18,768 nt of DNA, taken from the NCBI GenBank assembly GCA_021639365.1, contig JAJXHK010000038.1, positions 1 to 18,768 of the forward strand, read 5' to 3'. Each line of letters begins with the position of its first letter. Positions within the stretch are counted from its first letter, which is position 1. The notes below the pieces were generated by a model. It saw nothing but the letters and a program-made list of their open reading frames with translations. It was not told where the DNA came from and did not search any database. Source of the DNA: Collinsella aerofaciens (GTDB taxonomy: Bacteria > Actinomycetota > Coriobacteriia > Coriobacteriales > Coriobacteriaceae). Position numbers and translations under genes: made by a program. Of the stretch, positions 13,691 to 18,768 are shown one piece after another.

Positions 13691-13699
13691 TGCTAAGCT
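13691..13699 (+). promoter_or_regulatory. Candidate extended -10 promoter for the MATE gene
   Basis: TGC plus TAAGCT is an extended -10 pattern 63 bases before the chosen GTG 13762. A short inverted repeat (CCGAT...ATCGG at about 13678-13691) lies just upstream and could be the end of the preceding unit or an operator. Confidence 0.35.
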
Positions 13700-13761
13700 G
13701 GTATTGGCTTTGGTCTTAAATTGTCGTTTTATTGTTTGACGTACGCTGGTGGGGAGGGCGT

Positions 13762-15111
13762 GTGGCTAAGAAATCTACGGCTATCGATGTAACGCAGGGT
13801 GTCATTTGGCAGCAGCTGCTTTCGCTGTGCGTTCCCATCTTCTTTAGCTCGTTTTTTCAGCAGGCTTACACGCTTATCGGTACCTATATCGTAGGCCAGT
13901 TTGGCGGCAAGCTCGCGCTGGGTGGCATTCAAGCCACGATGGTGCTCACCGAGCTCTGCATTGGCTTTTGCGTTGGCGTCGGTGCCGGCTGCGCGGTCAT
14001 TACCGGTCAGTATTTTGGCCAGCACGATGATGAGCGACTGAGTCGTTCGGTCCATACGGCCATGACGCTCGCGCTGGTGGGCGGTATCGTTTTCTCGATT
14101 CTTGGCATAGTGTTCGTTGAGCCCATGCTGGTGCTTATGAACACGCCGCATGAACTATTGGCCGAGGGCGTGGCCTATGCTCGTTGTTATTTTGCCGCCA
14201 TGGTTGCGGCGCTGCTGCTCAATATGGGAACGGCATTGCTGCGCGCCGTGGGCGACACGCGCGGGCCTGCTGTGATCATCGCTTCCGGCTGCCTTGTTAA
14301 TGCGGTGCTGGATGTCATCTTCGTTGCCGTGCTTCATATGGAGGCTCTGGGCTGCGGCATCGCGGTGGCGCTGACTATTTGCTCCAACGCCACGATGATC
14401 GTGATTCGTATGATGCACGCACCGGGTGCGTGGCGGCTTTCACTGTCCAAACTCGGCATTGATCCTGCTATTTGTAAGAGCATGATCTCGTGCGGTCTGC
14501 CGCTTGGCTTTCAGTCTGCTGCGTATTCGATTTCCAACGTTTTGATTCAGGTGTCGGTCAATTCGTTTGGTGCCGATGTCACCACGGCGTGGGGTCTTTC
14601 GGGCCGTTTGGATGGCATTGTCTGGATGGTTACCGAGGCGCTTGGCGTTTCGATCACCACGTTCTCGGCACAGAACTTTGGCGCACGCAACTACGAGCGT
14701 ATGCGCAAGGGCTACCATACGTCGCTCGTGTTGTCGTTTATGCTCATTGGTGGCCTGTCTGCCGTGCTGCTGGTGTTCTCGGGTCCGTTGTCGCGTCTGT
14801 TTGTCGACGATGCTTCGATTTCGGCGTACACCACGACGATTCTTCATTTTATCGCGCCGTTCTACGCGATCTTCTCGATTATCGAAAACGCGTCGGGCTC
14901 CATTCGCGGTGCCGGCGTGAGCTTGCAGCCCATGCTGCTCACGATTTTTGGCACCGTCGTGCTCAGGGTGATCTGGGTGTTTGCGATCATGCCGTTCGAT
15001 CCGTCGCTTGAGCACCTGCTGCTTGTTTACCCCGTAACCTGGGTGATCACCGCCACGATGTTCACCATCTACCACCACAGTGGCAACTGGCTAGGCCGCG
15101 CCACCGCCTAG
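13762..15111 (+). CDS. MATE-family multidrug/organic cation exporter
   Basis: The product has 449 residues with about 12 hydrophobic segments in two similar halves, the MATE layout. MATE carriers export cationic drugs, toxins or metabolites across the inner membrane in exchange for sodium ions or protons. The N-terminus QQLLSLCVPIFFSSFFQQAYTLIGTYIVG matches the first MATE helix, here in part: FFSSFFQQAYTLIGTYIVG. LRAVGDTRGPA near residue 155-165 and SGSIRGAG near 380 are the repeated MATE-type glycine/arginine loops. GTG 13762 is preferred over an upstream TTG (13732) because GGGAGG at 13752-13757 is ideally spaced. The substrate cannot be predicted. The last base of the gene lies inside an inverted repeat shared with the convergent cobalamin gene. 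Confidence 0.9.
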   Translation: MAKKSTAIDVTQGVIWQQLLSLCVPIFFSSFFQQAYTLIGTYIVGQFGGKLALGGIQATMVLTELCIGFCVGVGAGCAVITGQYFGQHDDERLSRSVHTAMTLALVGGIVFSILGIVFVEPMLVLMNTPHELLAEGVAYARCYFAAMVAALLLNMGTALLRAVGDTRGPAVIIASGCLVNAVLDVIFVAVLHMEALGCGIAVALTICSNATMIVIRMMHAPGAWRLSLSKLGIDPAICKSMISCGLPLGFQSAAYSISNVLIQVSVNSFGADVTTAWGLSGRLDGIVWMVTEALGVSITTFSAQNFGARNYERMRKGYHTSLVLSFMLIGGLSAVLLVFSGPLSRLFVDDASISAYTTTILHFIAPFYAIFSIIENASGSIRGAGVSLQPMLLTIFGTVVLRVIWVFAIMPFDPSLEHLLLVYPVTWVITATMFTIYHHSGNWLGRATA

Positions 15112-15137
15112 CCATTGGGGACGTCCGTAATGGCTAG
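15108..15137. repeat. Inverted repeat covering both convergent stop codons
   Basis: CTAGCCATT (15108-15116) pairs perfectly with AATGGCTAG (15129-15137) around a 12-base loop. The left arm contains the MATE stop codon and the right arm the stop codon of the minus-strand cobalamin gene. There is no T-run on either side, so it is not a classical terminator, but it may block or pause convergent transcription. Confidence 0.55.
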
Positions 15138-15619
15138 TATTCGATGCCTTGGCGGGCTAGGAGTCCTTCGTCGAAATAGTGTTTGACGGGGCGCATTTCG
15201 GTTACTAGGTCGGCAAGGTCGGCGAGGGGCAGTAATCCGCGGCCGGTGAGCACGAGCTCCGTGGTGGCAGGCTTCAGCGCGATCAACCCCTCCACATCCT
15301 CGCGCGTCACAAAGCCTCGTCGCATGGCCTCTCCCAGCTCATCCAAGATCAGCACGTCTACCTGGCTAATCTGCTCGCGTGCGAGCTCCATGATCTGTGC
15401 GGCACAGACTTCGGGCGTGTCGCGGTCGGCTTGTACGATGCGCAGACCTAAACGGGGCGCCGCATCATGCTCGGCGCAGTGTAGCTTCTTGGCAAACTGC
15501 AGCATAAGCACGTTAAGTCCATAGCCCGTGGCGCGCAGCGCGAGCCCCAGCGCGGCCGTCGTCTTGCCCTTGCCGTCGCCCGTATAGATTTGAACCTTGC
15601 CGACTTCCAGTGATGCCAT
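15134..15619 (-). CDS. cobO: Cob(I)alamin adenosyltransferase, CobO/BtuR (CobA) family
   Basis: The product has 161 residues. These enzymes transfer the adenosyl group of ATP to cob(I)alamin or corrinoids to make coenzyme B12. The P-loop GDGKGKTT (14-21) is in the unusual orientation typical of the family. ILDELGEAM near residue 90 is the Walker B-like strand, and TGRGLLPLADLADLVTEMR followed by KHYFDEGLLARQGIEY matches the conserved C-terminal half. It is shorter than E. coli BtuR (about 196) mainly at the N-terminus. ATG 15619 has AAGGA six bases upstream. It is divergent from ftsH and convergent with the MATE gene, and no other corrinoid genes are in view, so it could act in salvage or in a pathway located elsewhere. 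Confidence 0.9.
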   Translation of the reverse strand: MASLEVGKVQIYTGDGKGKTTAALGLALRATGYGLNVLMLQFAKKLHCAEHDAAPRLGLRIVQADRDTPEVCAAQIMELAREQISQVDVLILDELGEAMRRGFVTREDVEGLIALKPATTELVLTGRGLLPLADLADLVTEMRPVKHYFDEGLLARQGIEY

Positions 15620-15666
15620 CTCTGTCCTTTCGTGCCCGGCGTCGGTTTATCGCCGTCCCGGTTGGG

Positions 15667-15672
15667 TATTCT
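15667..15672 (+). promoter_or_regulatory. Candidate -10 element for ftsH
   Basis: TATTCT preceded by GGG lies in the 92-base gap between divergent cobO and ftsH, about 40 bases before the chosen ftsH start. No good -35 is visible. I see no CIRCE-type heat-shock repeat here. Confidence 0.35.
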
Positions 15673-15711
15673 AGATAGCATTATCAACCCCAGTAGATGG
15701 AGTTCAAGCAG

Positions 15712-17604
15712 ATGGAGATGGATGACAATAAACGTAGACGGAATATGATCCTCTACGTGCTCATCGCCTTCGTCGTCTACCTCGTGCTCTCGACCGTTCT
15801 GTTCCCCAACATCGGTCACACGCAGCAGATTACGAAGACCGATTACTCGACGTTTGTCAAAGCGCTCGATAAAAAGAGTGTCGACAAGGTTGAGTACAAC
15901 ACTGACGATTACACGATTTATTACACTAAGAAGGGCGAGGACGAGAACATCGCCTATAAGACGACCGGTGTGCCGAATGATGCGGGCTTTACCGATCGCG
16001 TGCTTGAATCTGGCGCCTCGCTTGAGTCGGTCGTTCCCGATAAGAACTCGGGTCTGATGACCTACTACCTGCTCACGCTCATTCTTCCCATGGCGATTTT
16101 CTTCCTCATCGGTTGGTGGCTTAACCGCCGCATGAAGAAGGCTATGGGCGATGACGGCCCGTCGATGAACTTTGGTGGCGGCGGTTTTGGCGGCGGCGGA
16201 CTGGGTAAGTCCGGCGCGCGCGTGATCGCCTCCAAGGACGTGGGCGTGACCTTTAAGGATGTCGCCGGCCAGGAAGAGGCCAAGGAGTCTCTCAAGGAGG
16301 TCGTCGACTTTCTGGAGAAGCCGCAGCGCTACGAGGAGATCGGCGCCAAGCTGCCGCGCGGCGCTCTCCTTGTTGGCCCTCCGGGTACCGGTAAGACCCT
16401 GCTTGCCAAGGCTGTTGCCGGCGAGGCCGGTGTTCCGTTCTTTAGCATTTCGGGCTCTGAGTTCGTTGAGATGTTTGTTGGTCGCGGCGCTGCTAAGGTT
16501 CGTGACCTGTTTAAGCAGGCCAAGGAAAAGGCCCCGTGTATCGTCTTTATCGACGAGATCGATACCATCGGTAAGAAGCGCGATGGCGGCGGCTTTAGCG
16601 GCAACGACGAGCGCGAGCAGACGCTCAATCAGTTGCTGACCGAGATGGATGGCTTCGATAACCACAAGGGTATCGTTGTCCTTGCCGCAACCAACCGCCC
16701 CGACAGCCTCGATCCGGCGCTGCTGCGCCCTGGTCGTTTTGACCGCCGCATCCCCGTCGAGTTGCCCGATCTGACCGGACGTAAGAACATCCTCGAGCTC
16801 CACGCCAAGAGTGTGAAGACCGAGCCGCCGATCGATCTGACCGCGATTGCCCGCGCCACGCCCGGTGCTTCGGGCGCCGACCTGGCCAATATCATCAACG
16901 AGGGCGCCCTGCGCGCCGTTCGCGAGGGTCGCAAGCGTGCAACTCAGGACGACTTCGAGGAGTCGGTGGAGGTCGTCATTGCCGGCCAACAGCGTAAGTC
17001 CACGGTGCTTTCCGACCACGAGAAGCAGGTCGTTTCCTACCACGAGATCGGCCATGCTATCGTCGCTGCCCGCCAAAAGGGTTCCGCGCCGGTCACCAAG
17101 ATCACCATCGTGCCGCGCACGAGTGGCGCTCTGGGCTACACCATGCAGGTCGAGGAGGACGAACGCTTCCTGACGACGCGCCAGGAGGTCTTGGACAAGC
17201 TCGCCGTCTACTGTGGTGGCCGCGCGGCCGAGGAGCTCATCTTTGGCGAGATGACGACCGGCGCCGCCAACGATATCGAGCAGGCCACCAAGCTCGCCCG
17301 CAACATGGTGACGCGCTTTGGTATGTCCGACGAGTTTGGCATGATGGCGCTCGGTACCGTGCAGAACGCGTACCTCAACCAGGATACGTCGCTCACTTGC
17401 GCTCCCGGTACGGCCGAGCGCGTGGACGCGATTGTCGCTAAGCTGATCGAGGACGCGCACGATCGCGCCCTGCAGATCCTCAAGGAGAACAAGTTTAAGC
17501 TCCATGAGCTCGCTCGTTATCTGTACAAGAAGGAGACGATCACGGGCGAGGAGTTTATGAATCTCCTCACGCGCGAGAATCCGCTGATGCCAAAGCAGCA
17601 GTAA
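15712..17604 (+). CDS. ftsH: ATP-dependent zinc metalloprotease FtsH
   Basis: The product has 630 residues. FtsH is a membrane-anchored hexameric AAA+ protease that degrades misfolded membrane proteins and short-lived regulators. TM1 lies at about 12-30 and TM2 at about 115-138, with a small external domain between. A Gly-rich linker (FGGGGFGGGGLG) leads into the AAA domain: Walker A GPPGTGKT (222-229), Walker B FIDEID with D281 and E282, and the second region of homology NRPDSLDPALLRPGRFDRR (328-346). The zinc site is HEIGH (444-448), with D521 of TGAANDIEQAT as third ligand. Three in-frame ATGs exist (15697, 15712, 15718). I use 15712 because GGAG at 15699-15702 is nine bases upstream, but the exact start is uncertain. 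A clear terminator follows. Confidence 0.96.
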   Translation: MEMDDNKRRRNMILYVLIAFVVYLVLSTVLFPNIGHTQQITKTDYSTFVKALDKKSVDKVEYNTDDYTIYYTKKGEDENIAYKTTGVPNDAGFTDRVLESGASLESVVPDKNSGLMTYYLLTLILPMAIFFLIGWWLNRRMKKAMGDDGPSMNFGGGGFGGGGLGKSGARVIASKDVGVTFKDVAGQEEAKESLKEVVDFLEKPQRYEEIGAKLPRGALLVGPPGTGKTLLAKAVAGEAGVPFFSISGSEFVEMFVGRGAAKVRDLFKQAKEKAPCIVFIDEIDTIGKKRDGGGFSGNDEREQTLNQLLTEMDGFDNHKGIVVLAATNRPDSLDPALLRPGRFDRRIPVELPDLTGRKNILELHAKSVKTEPPIDLTAIARATPGASGADLANIINEGALRAVREGRKRATQDDFEESVEVVIAGQQRKSTVLSDHEKQVVSYHEIGHAIVAARQKGSAPVTKITIVPRTSGALGYTMQVEEDERFLTTRQEVLDKLAVYCGGRAAEELIFGEMTTGAANDIEQATKLARNMVTRFGMSDEFGMMALGTVQNAYLNQDTSLTCAPGTAERVDAIVAKLIEDAHDRALQILKENKFKLHELARYLYKKETITGEEFMNLLTRENPLMPKQQ

Positions 17605-17630
17605 AGCCGCGGCCGAGCCAGTAAACGCCG

Positions 17631-17668
17631 ACGCCCTATTTGAGCAGCTTTCTCAAATGGGGCGTTTT
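17631..17668 (+). terminator. Intrinsic terminator after ftsH
   Basis: A 14-bp stem (17631-17644 with 17652-17665, one wobble) has a seven-base loop and runs into TTTT at 17665-17668. It lies 26 bases after the ftsH stop and directly before the DUF523 ribosome-binding site, so DUF523 either has readthrough supply or its own weak promoter. Confidence 0.8.
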
Positions 17669-17685
17669 GCTTGAGGGGGATGGAA

Positions 17686-18147
17686 ATGAAGATCGTGGTG
17701 AGTGCTTGTTTGATGGGCGAGAGCTGCAAGTATAATGGGCTCGATAATTACCACCGCGCGTTGGTCGAGGCTTGCGAGCGCACGGGGACCGAGGTGCTCC
17801 TCGTATGCCCCGAGGTTTTTGGCGGTCTGCCCACGCCGCGTAAGCCGTCCGAGATTGTGAACGGCGAGGTCCGTACCTGCGAGGGCGTGTCGGTCGATCA
17901 CGAGTTTCGCCTGGGCGCTCAGCGCGCACTCGATATGTGCGAGCAGGCGGGTGGCCCGTCTGAGATCGCCGCGTGCATCCTTCAAGATCGTAGCCCCTCG
18001 TGCGGTGCGGGTCGCATTTACGACGGAACGTTCAGCGGTACGCTCACTGCGGGCAACGGCGTTTTCGTCGACCTGCTGCTGCGTCACGGGTACCGTGTGA
18101 TTCCGGCTAGCGAGTTCGATCAAAGCATGCTGGAACATTGTCCATAG
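17686..18147 (+). CDS. DUF523 (YbbK-like) protein of unknown function
   Basis: The product has 153 residues, the usual DUF523 length. The family hallmarks are all visible: VSACLMGESCKYNG (about 4-17), CPEVFGGLPTPRKPSEI in the middle and LQDRSPSCGAGRIYDGTF in the second half. The conserved Cys in each motif suggests a metal or Fe-S site or a thiol-based reaction, but the function of the family is not established. ATG 17686 is chosen because GAGGGG at 17674-17679 is six bases upstream; earlier in-frame starts (17671 TTG, 17680 ATG) are poorly spaced. The last dozen residues (DQSMLEHCP) follow the normal end of the family fold and lie in sequence shared with the antisense recombinase tail, so the true 3' end may have been replaced. 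Confidence 0.88.
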   Translation: MKIVVSACLMGESCKYNGLDNYHRALVEACERTGTEVLLVCPEVFGGLPTPRKPSEIVNGEVRTCEGVSVDHEFRLGAQRALDMCEQAGGPSEIAACILQDRSPSCGAGRIYDGTFSGTLTAGNGVFVDLLLRHGYRVIPASEFDQSMLEHCP

Positions 18148-18247
18148 CACTCGAACCCAACACTTCCTCACGGGTGACCATTTTGGCATCATCCGTGAAG
18201 TTGATATTGAGTACGACCCGGTCATCAAAGACGTAGACCGAGTTGAC
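18107..18247 (-). pseudogene. C-terminal remnant of a serine site-specific recombinase
   Basis: On the minus strand a frame reads VNSVYVFDDRVVLNINF, then TDDAKMVTREEVLGSS, before a stop at 18109-18107. This matches the pattern at the very C-terminus of large serine recombinases of integrative elements (VNxVYVxDDxVVLxxNxxD...EVxGS). Upstream of 18247 the frame changes to a low-complexity Gly/Arg/Ala stretch with no recombinase character, so the catalytic and zinc-ribbon parts have been lost, apparently at a junction near 18245. The last 40 bases overlap the DUF523 3' end on the other strand. Identification is from memory of the family tail and is short, hence moderate confidence. Confidence 0.55.
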
Positions 18248-18351
18248 AGGCGCCGTACCCAGGCAGCCCCTCCCCGCGGCCCTCGCGCAGCAACGCGCAC
18301 ACGGCCTTCCCGTCTCTTGCGCCCCTCCCGGAACTGTCCACATCAGTGTAG

Positions 18352-18582
18352 CCAATCCAGTCCGCCAAGGGCTGCAGCCCGGACAACGCGGCGATGGAGG
18401 GCTTCTTCGGCCTGCTCAAGAAGGAGTTCTGGCACGGCAGGGACTGGTCGGACTGGACCCCCGCCCGCTTCATCGAGGAGCTCGGGGGCTGGATCGGTCG
18501 ATACAATACGGTGAGGCGCAGCGATGCGCTCGGTGGCCGCACGCCGGCCGAGTTCCGCTCCGCGCTGGGAAGGGCCGCGTAA
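18352..18582 (+). pseudogene. Truncated IS3-family transposase (OrfB, integrase core C-terminus)
   Basis: This is an open stretch of 76 codons with a stop codon (TAG) immediately upstream in the same frame. It reads KGCSPDNAAMEGFFGLLKKE, then WIGRYNTVRRSDALGGRTPAEFR, the typical final third of IS3-family OrfB (rve domain). The Glu in NAAMEGFFG is the E of the DDE triad; both Asp residues and the OrfA part are absent. It therefore cannot transpose. Upstream (18248-18351) no frame continues the transposase, so the 5' part was deleted. It lies next to the recombinase remnant, in a patch of degraded mobile DNA. Confidence 0.85.
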
Positions 18583-18583
18583 C

Positions 18584-18610
18584 GGTCCAAGAAATCGTCC
18601 GCAGTCCCCA
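18584..18610 (+). mobile_element. Possible right terminal sequence of the IS3-family element
   Basis: Two bases after the transposase stop, GGTCCAAGAAATCGTCCGCA and the following TCCCCA fit the position and CA-ending style of an IS3-family right inverted repeat. No matching left end is present in the window, so the boundary is inferred from position. Confidence 0.35.
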
Positions 18611-18697
18611 TTCTTGCCCCTTTGGGACAGCTTCTTGTTGGGGCGTGCCTGCCCCAAACCCTGCTAGGAACGAGTACAGCAAACTGGAATTTTTAAA
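18611..18697. other. Non-coding stretch between the IS remnant and the AT-rich end
   Basis: I see no gene here. A 7-bp perfect inverted repeat (TTGGGGC at 18638-18644 with GCCCCAA at 18651-18657) has a six-base loop but no T-run. Base composition turns AT-rich from about 18680. Confidence 0.4.
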
Positions 18698-18766
18698 TTA
18701 GTCTTTGCAAATTACCTTTGAACCTTCACCATCAATTACAATTCCCTGACGGTTGTTAATTGGGCA
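18698..18766 (-). CDS. Possible C-terminal end of a minus-strand gene, truncated by the window
   Basis: The minus strand is open from the window edge to TAA at 18700-18698 and encodes 22 residues, including INNRQGIVIDGEGSKVICKD. The sequence looks protein-like and is far more AT-rich than the rest of the window, which suggests acquired DNA. It is too short to assign a family and could be chance. Confidence 0.3.
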   Translation of the reverse strand, partial: CPINNRQGIVIDGEGSKVICKD

Positions 18767-18768
18767 TA

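Noticed and set aside
1..18768. CRISPR arrays, tRNA, rRNA, 4.5S RNA and toxin-antitoxin pairs
   Set aside because: I looked for spaced direct repeats, cloverleaf and rRNA-like stretches and small paired genes in the gaps and found none.

Overview
The window is a compact, high-GC bacterial chromosome segment. It is almost entirely core housekeeping genes, with a short accessory patch at the right end. The gene order, the GC-rich codon use and the protein sequences suggest an actinobacterium of the Coriobacteriia, with a Collinsella-like gut anaerobe as the best guess. That placement is inference from gene content; there is no rRNA gene to anchor it.

Positions 1-10187 form one long plus-strand block: end of a probable rsmD, coaD, a coiled-coil DivIVA-like gene, yceD (DUF177), rpmF (too short for many gene finders), plsX, acpP, rnc, smc, ftsY and ffh. 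Several junctions overlap by a few bases (rsmD/coaD, coiled-coil gene/yceD, smc/ftsY), so much of it is probably co-transcribed. Internal promoters and two hairpins lie around plsX and acpP. The block joins phosphopantetheine/CoA supply (coaD), lipid initiation (plsX, acpP), ribosome and RNA processing (yceD, rpmF, rnc), chromosome organisation (smc) and membrane protein targeting (ftsY, ffh). It ends in a very strong hairpin at 10209-10248.

Positions 10305-15619 are shorter units. A minus-strand DUF134 regulator fused to a NifX/NifB-type domain carries a striking His/Cys tail. It is divergent from thyA-folA, and two copies of a palindrome built on CATATG lie between them. A TrmH/SpoU RNA methyltransferase, a MATE exporter and a convergent minus-strand cob(I)alamin adenosyltransferase follow.

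Positions 15712-18147 carry ftsH and a DUF523 gene, separated by a clear terminator. From about 18107 to the right edge the sequence changes: the tail of a serine recombinase on the minus strand, the C-terminal part of an IS3-family transposase on the plus strand, and an AT-rich end that may hold the last codons of another minus-strand gene. This looks like the eroded edge of a mobile element next to the DUF523 gene.

I see no convincing new multi-gene system. The best leads are the metal-tail DUF134-NifX regulator with its paired operators, an Asn at a normally acidic catalytic position of RNase III, departures from consensus in ACP, ThyA and DHFR, and the recombinase scar at the DUF523 3' end.
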